A stretch of 64,000 nt of DNA from an uncultured Lachnospiraceae bacterium (GCA_947629865.1 CANRFJ010000001.1:124001-188000); one strand, 5' to 3'. Positions 27,524 to 37,573 are shown, counted from the first letter of the stretch. Translations and numbers: made by a program. The notes: a model not told the origin generated them from the letters alone.

Positions 27524-30153
27524 GCGATTTTAGAAATGTCACCTTCGGGGAGCATTTGTTTTCGAGAATAGATGATAACGCTTATCTTCAAAAGTTGTAT
27601 CACAATATCCTTATCAACTATTCCAAACGCCTGTTTAGTTTGGATGAGATGGAGGAACAACCTGTTAACATTGGGGATGCCTTGACTTTTGCAGATGTGC
27701 TGTCAAAATCCTGCGGGACAAACCTTTCGGATATTCATAAGACTCGTGCGCAGGAGATGGTCGCGCTACTTTATGATATGTATCCTCAAGATGAGCAGGT
27801 GAAGTATTATCTCGGCTCTGTTCTTGCCAATACGGGGAATTTCCTCGGTATGAATAGGCTGACGCCGGATTTTGAAAACGCTTCTCTGCTTGAGCGTGTG
27901 TTCATGCACTTCAACATGGATTACCTGTCCGTGCCGTCCGATGGCGGGGCTCATTTCTTTCCTGCACAGAAAGAGATATACGACAGTCTATCCAGACCCT
28001 ATTTCAGCTATTCCGCGCCCACATCTATGGGGAAGTCCTTTATGATGCGTGCGTTTATTAAGCAGCAGATCACGGATGGCGCAAAGAAGAATTTCGCTTT
28101 GCTCATCCCTACGAAGGCACTGATAAACGAGGTTACGAGCGAATTAATCGAGAGTCTCACCACTCTTTTGAAGGAGACGGATTACCGTATTGTGACATCC
28201 TCCGGCTCGATGGCATTAGAGACGAAGCATAACTATATTTTCGTCCTGACACCAGAGCGAATGCTTTACATTTTGATTGATGATCCTGACCTTATGATCG
28301 ACTATTTGTTTGTGGATGAGGCTCATAAAATATCTTCCGGCGATAAGAGGAGTGCATTCTATTACAAGGTTATCAACAAGTTAGAAGAACGGCACAGCAA
28401 TACACATATCATATTCGCCTCGCCGAACATTCCGAATCCGAGAGTTTATCTCGATACACTGTCAAAGAGAGAATGGACTATCGGCGAAGAAGCTATTGTG
28501 GCGTGCAGATATGCTCCTGTCAGTCAGCTAAAATATATCGTTGACCTGTGGGAACGTAATATCCGTATCTTCGATTCATACTCGAAGAAATTTATACTGT
28601 TGCACGAAATGAGCCGCCAGTACTCTTTGAGTGAGGTAATTGCCCGTATCGGCGATAAGCGTCACAACATCGTTTATTGCAAGTCAAAGAATGATGCCAT
28701 TCAGTTTGCAAGAGACTATGCGGATACACAAGACCCAATCGGTGATAAAAAACTACAGGCATTTGCGGAGGCAATCCGCAGCGATGTCCATAAGGAATAT
28801 TATCTTGCCGAATTGGTGGAAAAAGGCGTGGCATACCACATTGGCTATTTGCCTGCCAATATCAGAATGCAGCTTGAGGACTACTACCGGGACGGTCTAA
28901 TCAAGACTATGTTCTGCACAAGTACTTTGCTGGAGGGAGTCAATCTTCCTGCGGAGAACCTTTTCATTACAAGCTACAAGAAAGGCAGAAGCGACTTCTC
29001 TGAAGTGGACTTCAAGAACCTGGTCGGCCGTGTCGGACGCGCAAAGTACAATCTGTATGGCAATGTCTTTATTGTGAGACTCCAGAAGCAGGAACGAGAG
29101 GAGGATTTACAGAAATTTGAGGATTTGCTGAAGGACGATGTGCCCCCGCAGAAACTGTCCATAGAAGCGGAGTTAAATTCGAATCAGAAAAAGCTCATAG
29201 TAGACACGCTTCTTTCCGGCAGTGTAGAAATACACAAGTCCAGGAAAAATCAGAGCGAAGATAACTACGAGCTGATGCGAAAAACGATGCTGATTCTTGT
29301 TGGGGATATCGTAAACGACAGGAACAGCCGCGTAAAGCGGGAATTTGCCCCATACCTGACACCTGAGACTGAGTCAAAAATCCGGGAGCAGTTTTCTGTA
29401 CCGGAGAAAAAGCCAGAGGATGATATCAATGTCTCGTATGATCAGATACAGGGTATCGAAAAACTCATCCGTGACGGACTGGCATATCCCGAAATCAAAG
29501 ATCAGAAACGCGGAGCGGATTATTACGAGACGCTGGCATTCCTCAATAAATTGGCTGTGGCGTTCAAGTGGCGCATCTACGAAAATCGGACACTTGGAGC
29601 CGGAGAAGGAAGAAATTATACAAAGCTGACATGGTATACCGTTCTTCTGACCCAATGGATGCAGGGACATGGTCTTAGCTACATCATCGGACAAAGCATT
29701 GATGATTATGACGAGAAGAAGCGAGAAGTACGAGTCGAATACAACAAGTGGGAACCGTTTGACGGTTCGCAGAAGCACAAGAACATAATCATCGCCGATA
29801 CGCTGGAGGCGATTGAGGATGTACTTCTGTTCCGGCTGTCAAACTACTTTCTCAAATTTTCGGAGGAATGCAAGCGTCAGCGTCCCAACGAACCGTTCAC
29901 GAACGACTGGTATGAGTTTGTGGAGTACGGTACAACAAACCGCCTGCGCATCATTCTGCAGCGAAGCGGTTTTAAACGGGATTCGACTGAATATATACGG
30001 CGAAATGCCGATAAGTATGTACGAGGGACGCCAGACAACCCCAAGCTGCTGAAAAAGGCGTTACTGGAGTGTCCGAACGAACTGGTGAGAAGAGACACCG
30101 AAGAAATCCAGTACAATGTACCGGAGCTATTTATAGATGAAGGAGAAGAATAA
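27520..30153 (+). CDS. hamB: HamB-like Ski2-type helicase
   Basis: An 877-aa superfamily 2 helicase. Visible are Walker A (SAPTSMGKS, about residue 165), the DEAH box (FVDEAHK, about 265), motif III as FASPNI, and motif VI as LVGRVGR (about 500), followed by a long helical C-terminal region. In Hachiman defence HamB scans DNA and releases HamA when it meets damaged or phage DNA. It is coupled to hamA by an ATGA overlap and to the methyltransferase gene, whose ATG starts 1 nt after its stop. SF2 helicase identity is certain; the HamB assignment rests on its DUF1837 partner and motif variants. Confidence 0.8.
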   Translation: MSDFRNVTFGEHLFSRIDDNAYLQKLYHNILINYSKRLFSLDEMEEQPVNIGDALTFADVLSKSCGTNLSDIHKTRAQEMVALLYDMYPQDEQVKYYLGSVLANTGNFLGMNRLTPDFENASLLERVFMHFNMDYLSVPSDGGAHFFPAQKEIYDSLSRPYFSYSAPTSMGKSFMMRAFIKQQITDGAKKNFALLIPTKALINEVTSELIESLTTLLKETDYRIVTSSGSMALETKHNYIFVLTPERMLYILIDDPDLMIDYLFVDEAHKISSGDKRSAFYYKVINKLEERHSNTHIIFASPNIPNPRVYLDTLSKREWTIGEEAIVACRYAPVSQLKYIVDLWERNIRIFDSYSKKFILLHEMSRQYSLSEVIARIGDKRHNIVYCKSKNDAIQFARDYADTQDPIGDKKLQAFAEAIRSDVHKEYYLAELVEKGVAYHIGYLPANIRMQLEDYYRDGLIKTMFCTSTLLEGVNLPAENLFITSYKKGRSDFSEVDFKNLVGRVGRAKYNLYGNVFIVRLQKQEREEDLQKFEDLLKDDVPPQKLSIEAELNSNQKKLIVDTLLSGSVEIHKSRKNQSEDNYELMRKTMLILVGDIVNDRNSRVKREFAPYLTPETESKIREQFSVPEKKPEDDINVSYDQIQGIEKLIRDGLAYPEIKDQKRGADYYETLAFLNKLAVAFKWRIYENRTLGAGEGRNYTKLTWYTVLLTQWMQGHGLSYIIGQSIDDYDEKKREVRVEYNKWEPFDGSQKHKNIIIADTLEAIEDVLLFRLSNYFLKFSEECKRQRPNEPFTNDWYEFVEYGTTNRLRIILQRSGFKRDSTEYIRRNADKYVRGTPDNPKLLKKALLECPNELVRRDTEEIQYNVPELFIDEGEE

Positions 30154-30154
30154 G

Positions 30155-31906
30155 ATGGCGAACTTTTACGAAACCGTGCTGACGGTACTGAAATCAGACG
30201 AGAGGTTTGTGGCCGAAGACGGCACTTTCCTGCGCAATGCGGTCTACGAGGCCGCAATGAAGATGGACGAGGGACTTATCCGTCTCCTTCTTGCGAATGA
30301 CGAGACACGCACTCGCTTCTTTACTGATGTCGATGGCATTAAAGTCTTTGACAAAATGGGTTTCGCTTGGGTTATCAACAACCGGCAATTTCTGCCTGAT
30401 AGCTATACCCGTTTCAAAAATAAGATTGGGCTTACAGATGAAAACGGTGATTTGATTTCTACCTCCGGCAAAGTTGAGCTTGTTTTCCCGTATAAGGACT
30501 GTGTTCTTGAGGGCGGGCAAACAAGAGAGGATCAAAAACGCCAAGAAATTTTTTACAATAGTTCGCTTGCGCCTGACGAAGTCGATAGACTGTTATATCC
30601 GAAAGTGCTGACTTGTGCGTGCAGGTACACTTTAGAAGGTTGTGAAAGCATTAGCAAAATACAAAAAAGTGATAATCTCATTATCAAAGGCAATAATCTC
30701 CTTGCTTTGGCATCACTTCTTAAAGTGTATGAAGGTCAAATCAAGTGCATCTATATTGATCCGCCGTTCAATACTGGAAACGATAGCTTCAACTATAACG
30801 ACCGTTTTACTCGTGCCACATGGCTTACTTTTATGAAGGACAGATTGCTTTTGGCAAAGCGTCTTCTTTCCTCCGACGGCAATATTTTTATTCATATTGA
30901 CATTAATCAGTCACATTATTTAAAGGTGCTTGCTGATGAAATTTTTGATGAAGAAAACTTCGTTGAGGAAATTATCTGGGCATATGGTTCTCCATCTGGC
31001 GGAAGAGCTGCAACACCAAAGCCGGTTAATATCCATGATTATATCTTACATTATGCCAAGAATTATTCCAGCAGAAAGCAAAATCGAGTTTATGTTCCTT
31101 ACACAGAAAAATATATAAATGATTGGTTCAAATATACAGACGAGGATGGTAGGAGATATCGACGTAGACAACGGGGCAAGGATGAAAACGGGAACGCAAT
31201 ATGGTCCAAGCAATATTTAGATGAAAGCAAAGGCGTTCCATTATCAACCGTTTGGAGCGATATTCAACAAGTATATGCTGACCCTCGTGCATACAAAGAG
31301 GGAAATAAAGCAGATGTGGAGGTCATAAAAGAGTTTAGTGGTGGGCAAAAACCAGAGGCTTTAATTCAAAGAATTTTCGAGATGTCTACTGATGAAGGAG
31401 ATATTATTTTGGATTTTCATCTTGGGACTGGAACAAGTGCTGCAACAGCACACAAGATGAAGCGGCAATATATTGGTGTGGAGCAACTGGATTCTCAAAT
31501 TGACATCATAGTTAGAAGGTTAAAGAAAGTTATTGATGGTGAAACAGCAGGTATTTCCAAAGTAACAAATTGGCAGGGCGGCGGTTCATTTGTTTACTGT
31601 GAGCTTGCAAAGCTGAACCAAACGATCGTGGAAGAAATCGAGGGTGCTATTGATGATTCCACCTTATCCGACATCTACGGCAGAATGCTGAAGTCCGGCT
31701 TTATCAGCTACAAGGTCAATCCAGCTGATATTGATGCAGCTGCCGATGATTACGCTGCGCTCTCACTGGATGACAAGAAACGATTTCTAATGGAAATTTT
31801 GGATAAAAATCTTCTGTATGTGAATTACTGCGACATTGACGATGAGGAATTTGGTATCTCTGAGGAGGACAAAGCGTTCACACGGAGTTTTTACGGGGAG
31901 GAATAA
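30155..31906 (+). CDS. mod: type III restriction-modification methyltransferase (Mod)
   Basis: A 583-aa adenine-N6 DNA methyltransferase of the beta class: catalytic motif IV DPPFNTG (about residues 202-208) comes before SAM motif I DFHLGTG (about 420), with the recognition region between. It methylates one strand of the target and forms the Mod2Res complex. ATG 30155 has AAGGAGAA 8-9 nt upstream, inside the end of hamB. An in-frame ATG 18 nt upstream overlaps hamB and is less likely. No phase-variable simple repeats are seen in the gene. Followed by res after 3 nt. Confidence 0.9.
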   Translation: MANFYETVLTVLKSDERFVAEDGTFLRNAVYEAAMKMDEGLIRLLLANDETRTRFFTDVDGIKVFDKMGFAWVINNRQFLPDSYTRFKNKIGLTDENGDLISTSGKVELVFPYKDCVLEGGQTREDQKRQEIFYNSSLAPDEVDRLLYPKVLTCACRYTLEGCESISKIQKSDNLIIKGNNLLALASLLKVYEGQIKCIYIDPPFNTGNDSFNYNDRFTRATWLTFMKDRLLLAKRLLSSDGNIFIHIDINQSHYLKVLADEIFDEENFVEEIIWAYGSPSGGRAATPKPVNIHDYILHYAKNYSSRKQNRVYVPYTEKYINDWFKYTDEDGRRYRRRQRGKDENGNAIWSKQYLDESKGVPLSTVWSDIQQVYADPRAYKEGNKADVEVIKEFSGGQKPEALIQRIFEMSTDEGDIILDFHLGTGTSAATAHKMKRQYIGVEQLDSQIDIIVRRLKKVIDGETAGISKVTNWQGGGSFVYCELAKLNQTIVEEIEGAIDDSTLSDIYGRMLKSGFISYKVNPADIDAAADDYAALSLDDKKRFLMEILDKNLLYVNYCDIDDEEFGISEEDKAFTRSFYGEE

Positions 31907-31909
31907 ACG

Positions 31910-34510
31910 ATGGCGTTCTTATATGAAAAAATTGATGCTTTGCGTGAATACGGCAACATTGCTGCTCTTCCGTCCTATATCCCGGAGAACCTGAACCCGA
32001 ATTTCGAGTTGCGCCCGTATCAGAAACAGGCATTTGAAAACTTTATAACACATTTCGAGAGCAGTAACCGTCCGAAGCCTACGCAGGTACTTTTTCACAT
32101 GGCTACAGGTAGCGGCAAGACTCTGATTATGGCAGGGCTGATGCTGTATCTCTACAAGCAGGGATATCGGAATTTCCTGTTCTTTGTCAACCTCTCGAAC
32201 ATTGTTGAAAAGACACGGGAAAACTTCCGCAATCCGACCTCTTCGAAGTATCTCTTTGCAGATGAGATTATGCTGGATGGAGAACGCCTCCGCATCAACC
32301 AGGTGGACAATTTCCAGTATGCTGACCAGAATGCTATCAACATCTGCTTTGCCACCACGCAGGGACTCCACATGGATATGTGGATGGCAAAGGAGAATGG
32401 TATGTCATTTGACGATTTTGACGAGCAGAAGGTCGTGCTGATTTCTGATGAGGCGCACCATTTGAATGTCGACACCAAAAAGAAAATGTCTGCTGATGAG
32501 GAATCGAGCTATCATTCCTGGGAACAGACTGTAAAAAATATCTTCAGCCGGAATGCTGATAACATCCTGCTGGAGTTTACGGCTACCTGTGATCTTGCGA
32601 ATCCAGCGATTCGTGCGGCATATGAGAACAAGATTATATTCGACTATGCTTTGGCAAAGTTTTATGGCGATAGGTATTCCAAGGACATCATCACGCTGCG
32701 TTCTGACCTGACCATCATGGAGAGGGCTTTGCAGGCGCTTGTTCTCAGTCAATATCGGTTGAAGGTATTTCAGGACAATCGTCTTGGAATTAAGCCTGTT
32801 GTGCTTTTTAAGGCTGCAAAGATTGCAGACAGCAAGGACTTCATGGTTGAGTTTATTGAGACGATGAAAAAGCTGACCGGCTCACAGCTGCGCAGTCTTT
32901 CCACTGCCGTCAACAACGATGTCATGCATAAAGCCTTTGCTTACTTTGCAAACAACGGCATCTCTTTTGATACCCTTGCTGCGGAGCTTCGTGATGACTT
33001 TTCCGAGGAGCATTGCGTTTCCGTAAATGATGATAAGGATGCCACACAGAAGCAGATTCTCTTGAATTCGCTTGAGGATGCGGACAATCCTTTCCGTGCA
33101 ATCTTTGAGGTCAAGAAACTGGATGAGGGCTGGGATGTTCTGAACCTGTTTGATATTGTCCGGCTTTATGAGACGAGGCAGTCCAGCGGCAAAAAAATAG
33201 CTCCCGCCACTATAGCGGAAGCACAGCTGATCGGACGTGGAGCAAGATACTGCCCATTTCAACTTGACGATGAGCAGCCGAAGTTTCAGAGAAAATATGA
33301 CGAGGATGTAACCTGTGAACTGCGTGTCTGCGAGACACTCTATTATCATTGTCAGAACGACCATCGCTATGTGACGGAGTTGCGTAATGCCCTGCGTGAG
33401 ATCGGTCTGGATACCGACAAAATCGTACAGCGTGAATATGTTCTTAAGGACGATTTCAAAGCCACAGACATATATCAGCAAGGCTTGATTTTCTTAAATG
33501 ATAGAGAGGTAAAAGACAGAAAAGATGTGCGTGGTCTTACGCCGACCGTCCGGGATGACATATACCGTTTCCAAGCTGCGGCGGGAGCATCCGGTTTTGA
33601 TTCTGTCATGGTGGAGACTTCGCAGGGAGTTGACCTTGTTATTGATTTAAAAACGGCGCACATGACCATCAAGGAAATCGCAGCCATCAATTATGCCCTT
33701 GTTAACAAGGCTTTGATGAAATATCCGATTTTCAAGTTTAATACCCTGCGTTCCTATTTTCCAAATGTCTCATCCACGAGGCAGTTTATCACCGATGATG
33801 AGTATCTCGGGGCTGTCCGTATCGACATTCAGAGCAAGGATGAGCATCCGACTATGGAAACGCTATACGCAGCGGTGTTCTATGTCCTTGGCAAGATAGC
33901 CGGTTCCATTTCCGGCATCGAAGAAACCTACAGAGGTACAAAGACATTCCGGGCAAGGAGCATCAGAGATGTTTTCCGCAACAAGACTGTCAATTATACT
34001 GATCCGCATGATGGCGGAATCGGCATTTCACAGAATGATCCGTCCGTCAGGAACGATTGGAAAATTGACCTCTCTACGGAAGACTGGTTTGTCTATACCG
34101 ATAACTACGGAACATCAGAGGAGAAAGCCTTTGTTGCTTACTTCCGTGGATATGTTGCTGACTTGAGAAGGATTTATAACCGCATCTATCTTGTCAGAAA
34201 TGAGCGTGAATTCCACATCTATTCGTTTGAGGACGGTGAGCGTTTCGAGCCGGACTATGTTCTTTTCCTGCAGAGAGATAAGACGGATGGCTTTGAGCAG
34301 CTCCAGATTTTTATCGAGCCGAAAGGTACGCAGCTTCTCGAAAAGGATGCGTGGAAAGAAAAATTCCTGCTCCAGTTAAAGACGGAGGCTGTGCCGGCTA
34401 CCATCTTTGTGGATGACAACGACTACAAGATTTGGGGACTCCACTTCTTCAATCAGGATAACCGTATGAAGGAATTTGACTCGGAGTTTGTAGCCTTGAT
34501 TGGAAAGTAA
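31910..34510 (+). CDS. res: type III restriction endonuclease subunit (Res)
   Basis: An 866-aa DEAD-family translocase-nuclease. It has Walker A MATGSGKT (64-71), the SDEAHH box (about 178), a second RecA domain with a DEGWDVLN motif, and a C-terminal PD-(D/E)xK nuclease region (EPDYVLF...IEPKG, about residues 779-805). With Mod it cleaves DNA when sites are unmethylated. GGAGG lies in the end of mod. It is the last gene of the XRE-hamA-hamB-mod-res cluster. Confidence 0.92.
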   Translation: MAFLYEKIDALREYGNIAALPSYIPENLNPNFELRPYQKQAFENFITHFESSNRPKPTQVLFHMATGSGKTLIMAGLMLYLYKQGYRNFLFFVNLSNIVEKTRENFRNPTSSKYLFADEIMLDGERLRINQVDNFQYADQNAINICFATTQGLHMDMWMAKENGMSFDDFDEQKVVLISDEAHHLNVDTKKKMSADEESSYHSWEQTVKNIFSRNADNILLEFTATCDLANPAIRAAYENKIIFDYALAKFYGDRYSKDIITLRSDLTIMERALQALVLSQYRLKVFQDNRLGIKPVVLFKAAKIADSKDFMVEFIETMKKLTGSQLRSLSTAVNNDVMHKAFAYFANNGISFDTLAAELRDDFSEEHCVSVNDDKDATQKQILLNSLEDADNPFRAIFEVKKLDEGWDVLNLFDIVRLYETRQSSGKKIAPATIAEAQLIGRGARYCPFQLDDEQPKFQRKYDEDVTCELRVCETLYYHCQNDHRYVTELRNALREIGLDTDKIVQREYVLKDDFKATDIYQQGLIFLNDREVKDRKDVRGLTPTVRDDIYRFQAAAGASGFDSVMVETSQGVDLVIDLKTAHMTIKEIAAINYALVNKALMKYPIFKFNTLRSYFPNVSSTRQFITDDEYLGAVRIDIQSKDEHPTMETLYAAVFYVLGKIAGSISGIEETYRGTKTFRARSIRDVFRNKTVNYTDPHDGGIGISQNDPSVRNDWKIDLSTEDWFVYTDNYGTSEEKAFVAYFRGYVADLRRIYNRIYLVRNEREFHIYSFEDGERFEPDYVLFLQRDKTDGFEQLQIFIEPKGTQLLEKDAWKEKFLLQLKTEAVPATIFVDDNDYKIWGLHFFNQDNRMKEFDSEFVALIGK

Positions 34511-34513
34511 ACC

Positions 34514-34563
34514 TTTCAGCGTTTACACACTTTTCAGCGATAGCCGTACATTTTAGCGATAGC
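34514..34563 (+). repeat. iteron-like short repeats
   Basis: Three related units at 18-19 nt spacing: TTTCAGCG (34514), TTTCAGCGATAGC (34532) and TTTTAGCGATAGC (34551). They lie between res and the next ribosome binding site and may mark the remains of a plasmid- or ICE-type control region. Confidence 0.45.
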
Positions 34564-34591
34564 AGAAATCTCGCAGGAAGGAGGGTGCAAA

Positions 34592-34861
34592 ATGGCAATG
34601 GCACAGACAGCTTTCAGAACAAGACCGACTTACTACCGTCACAGCACGGCGGCAGCAAGGCGGTCGCAAAGAGCGGAAATGCCTTTATTTCAAGCCTTTT
34701 TACGCCCTTCTTCCGTGAAAGTCACAGATGGGCTTTGTATCAAAGACGCTACTACGATAGATGGAATTTGCAGTACTGGAAATTCCTTGACTAATGCGAA
34801 CGATGGCAGGGTAGTAAAGGTTGAGTGTGGGAACGCTAAATATATGGAGGTGAACGCATGA
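34592..34861 (+). CDS. 89-aa basic hypothetical protein
   Basis: An ORF with a very strong ribosome binding site (AAGGAGGG, 6 nt before the ATG) whose stop overlaps the ATG of the following AlbA_2 gene (ATGA). The N-terminal half is Arg/Ala-rich (FRTRPTYYRHSTAAARRSQR). No family recognised; it may be a gene truncated and joined to new sequence, acting as a coupled leader for the next gene. Confidence 0.4.
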   Translation: MAMAQTAFRTRPTYYRHSTAAARRSQRAEMPLFQAFLRPSSVKVTDGLCIKDATTIDGICSTGNSLTNANDGRVVKVECGNAKYMEVNA

Positions 34862-36210
34862 TAGCAGAAAGCCAGAATATTGAATGGAAAGAATCCTGGC
34901 GCGACGAATATCTGAAATGGATATGCGGTTTTGCCAATGCGCAGGGAGGAAAGATTTATATCGGTAAAAGGGACGATGGCACTGTTATTGGAGTCAGTGA
35001 TGCCAGAAAACTGATGGAGGATATTCCAAACAAAATCCAAAACAAGCTTGGCATTGTTGCGGATGTAAATCTTCTCACCGAAAACGGAGCAGAATACATT
35101 GAGATTGCGGTTTCACCATGTTCGTTCCCTGTCAATTATGATGGCGAGTATCATTATCGCAGCGGCAGTACGAAACAGCAGCTTCGCGGCAGCGCGTTGA
35201 CAAATTTTCTGATGTCAAAGACTGGAATCAGGTGGGACGCCGCGACAGTCAACAATATTACAGTTGATGATTTGGATAAGGAGAGCTTTGATATCTTTCG
35301 TCGTGAGGCGCTCCGCAGCGGCCGCATGACAAAGGATGATTTGGATATACCAAATGCTGAGCTTTTGGACAAGCTCGACCTGCTTGTCGATGGCAAGCTG
35401 AAGAGAGCCGGAGCATTGTGCTTCTATCGAAACGCAGAAAAGGTTATCAGCGGCTGTTATGTAAAGATCGGAAAATTCGAGGGCAGTGAGCTTTTGTACC
35501 AGGATGAAGTGCATGGCTCTCTGCTGCTTATGGCCGACCGGGTAATCGACTTAATCTATCTGAAGTACCTGAAAGCCGCAATTTCGTATTACAAAGAAAC
35601 CAGGGTTGAAACCTATCCTTTTGCCCGCGACGCGGTGCGCGAGGCAGTCTATAATGCGCTGATTCATTGCAATTGGGCTGACAATATTCCGATCCAGATC
35701 CGCATTGAGGAAGACGTTATGTACATCAGCAACAGTAGTCTGCTTCCTTTTGGATGGACGGCGGAGACATTGATGGGAGCGCATTCCTCAAAGCCTTTCA
35801 ATCCGGATATCGCAAATGTATTTTATCGCGCGGGCTATATTGAAAGCTGGGGACGCGGAATTCAAAAAATTTGTGATGCCTGTAAGAGCCTTGGTGCAGA
35901 TGAACCGGTATATATTCTTCATGGTGAAGATATCATGGTGAAATTCCGTGCCCTGCAAAGTGCCATAGTATCGGATCCTAAAGTTCCAAAGCACCAAAGC
36001 ACCGCAGATAATGGTGCTTTGGATGACGCTTTAGTGAAAAAGATTCTGGAAGCGCTAAGACACAAACCAGAAATTTCACAAGGCGAAATGGCAGAAGAAC
36101 TTGAGACTACAAGACGGGTGATTCAAAAGAAAATGACTCTTTTGAAAGAAGCAGGACGTATTGAACGTGTCGGCGGCAAGCGTTATGGTCACTGGATAAT
36201 CCATGAATAA
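34858..36210 (+). CDS. AlbA_2 / HATPase_c_4 putative transcriptional regulator
   Basis: A 450-aa protein of the family often called ATP-dependent DNA helicase RecG-like or putative DNA-binding protein. The N-terminal AlbA_2 (Schlafen-like) domain has IEWKESWRDEYLKWICGFANAQGG. A GHKL-type ATPase region follows (EAVYNALIHCNW; YRAGYIESWGRGI). It ends in a winged helix (ISQGEMAEELETTRRVIQKKMTLLKEAG). It may be a regulator or a Schlafen-like nuclease-type defence component. It is clearly paralogous to the gene at 42113-43468 along its whole length. Confidence 0.75.
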   Translation: MIAESQNIEWKESWRDEYLKWICGFANAQGGKIYIGKRDDGTVIGVSDARKLMEDIPNKIQNKLGIVADVNLLTENGAEYIEIAVSPCSFPVNYDGEYHYRSGSTKQQLRGSALTNFLMSKTGIRWDAATVNNITVDDLDKESFDIFRREALRSGRMTKDDLDIPNAELLDKLDLLVDGKLKRAGALCFYRNAEKVISGCYVKIGKFEGSELLYQDEVHGSLLLMADRVIDLIYLKYLKAAISYYKETRVETYPFARDAVREAVYNALIHCNWADNIPIQIRIEEDVMYISNSSLLPFGWTAETLMGAHSSKPFNPDIANVFYRAGYIESWGRGIQKICDACKSLGADEPVYILHGEDIMVKFRALQSAIVSDPKVPKHQSTADNGALDDALVKKILEALRHKPEISQGEMAEELETTRRVIQKKMTLLKEAGRIERVGGKRYGHWIIHE

Positions 36211-36480
36211 AATCCATTAAACGGGCTTAGTAAAGTTGAGACGATGGGATTTTGGAACTATTCCCACAGAGGGAAGTCTTGAGGCGGTCGGCACATCTGT
36301 GCGTTTGCATATTTCTATAGGTAGGAGCAAGGTCTTTGACCTGTTTCCGAGAACGTACAAGGGTAAAAAATCGGTGTGTTTTATGGAAAAAACACGCTTT
36401 GATAAATTCCCGCGAACGAACGAGCCGATTTGCGGTAATTCTGACATCAATCTGGAGCAATCGAGCCATGTGGAGAGCGT

Positions 36481-36645
36481 ATGTCTACTACATCGGACAG
36501 ACATGTGAAAATCCTTGATTTTAGGCACTTTGAGAGGTTTTTTACCTTTTCAAAAAGTGACCGGAAAACATATAAAAAAGCGATTTCTGACGGTGTAAAC
36601 GTCTCCGTGGTTCTGGATATAGTGTGCGGAAACACATCAAAGTAA
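36481..36645 (+). CDS. 54-aa hypothetical protein
   Basis: A small ORF from ATG 36481 with GGAGAG 4-5 nt upstream; sequence starts MSTTSDRHVKILDFRHFERF. Composition is protein-like. The 37 nt before it (36440-36476) are repeated imperfectly at 47920-47956. The flanking stretch 36211-36480 otherwise holds no convincing gene. Confidence 0.35.
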   Translation: MSTTSDRHVKILDFRHFERFFTFSKSDRKTYKKAISDGVNVSVVLDIVCGNTSK

Positions 36646-36697
36646 AGTTAATAATTCATCAAAAACTGTAGTATTCAAATAAAGAAAAAGGTACGAG

Positions 36698-36739
36698 AGA
36701 CCGTTCATTTTCATGGCTTTGAGAATGGACGGTCTTTTT
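36698..36739 (+). terminator. intrinsic terminator upstream of parB remnant
   Basis: 12-bp stem AGACCGTTCATT / AATGGACGGTCT (one G-T pair) with a 14-nt loop, followed by a run of Ts. It separates the AlbA_2 region from the parB-virD4 remnant. Confidence 0.7.
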
Positions 36740-36784
36740 GGGGTTTTGATATTAGTTTGATAAAAATAAAAGGTGGTGATGAAA

Positions 36785-37573
36785 ATGGCAGAGAAAAAGC
36801 AGAATGAATCTTTAATCGTTCAGAACATGGGTGTTGGAAGTAAGAAGAACATTTTTGAGGGCAAAATTCAGTATTTGCCTTTGGATCAGTTAGAGGATTT
36901 CAAAAATCATCCGTTTAAGGTGGAAATGAATACGGAGTTGTTTGAACTGATGCAGAGTATTGAGAAGGAGGGTGTTCTGGTCCCGTTGCTTGCAAGACCG
37001 AACCCGGAAGGGCAGGGATATGAACTGATAGCAGGACACAGGAGAAAGGTAGCCAGTAAGTGGGCAGGAGTGGATAAAGTGCCTGTAATGGTTTTGGAAT
37101 TGGATGATTGTCAGGCGGTAATCACAATGGTAGACAGCAACTTGCAAAGGGAACATATTAAGCCGAGTGAAAAGGCATTTGCATATCGGATGAAATTGGA
37201 GGCAATGAAACAGCAGGGGAAACGGACAGATTTAACTTTGTCCCAAGTTGGGACGAAGTCAGTGGATAATCCAACTTTATCGGTTGAAAAAGTGGTAGCT
37301 GATTACGATGAATCCGGCAAATGGAAACTACAGAATGAATCTTCTAAAATTCGTGCAGATGAAATACTTGCAAGACAGGTAGGAGAGAGCAGGAATCAGA
37401 TTGCCAGGTATATTCGTTTAATGTATCTCATTCCCAAGATATTAGACTGGGTTGATGAAGGGAAAATAGCGTTCACAGTTGCGGTGGAGTTGTCTTATCT
37501 GAACGAGGAAGAACAATATGCTGTCAAAGGACGAGCTGAATCTTGCAGAGCTGGGAATCGGCGTCAATGGTGA
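36785..37573 (+). pseudogene. ParB/Spo0J-family protein, 3' end replaced by deletion
   Basis: The ORF codes for a ParB N-terminal nuclease-like domain (VLVPLLARPNPEGQGYELIAGHRRKVA; DSNLQREHIKPSEKAFAYRMKLEAM) and an HTH region (ILARQVGESRNQIARYIRLM) that would bind centromere-like DNA. Homology ends near EEEQYA (about base 37518), after which the frame runs into virD4 DNA out of frame and stops. So the C-terminal dimerisation part is lost. Start: AGGTGG lies 8 nt before ATG 36785. Typical of plasmid or ICE partition modules. Confidence 0.75.

Noticed and set aside
31910-34510. Treating res as a stand-alone DISARM or type I helicase
   Set aside because: Mod of the beta class directly upstream and the C-terminal EPDYVLF...IEPKG nuclease region fit type III Res better.
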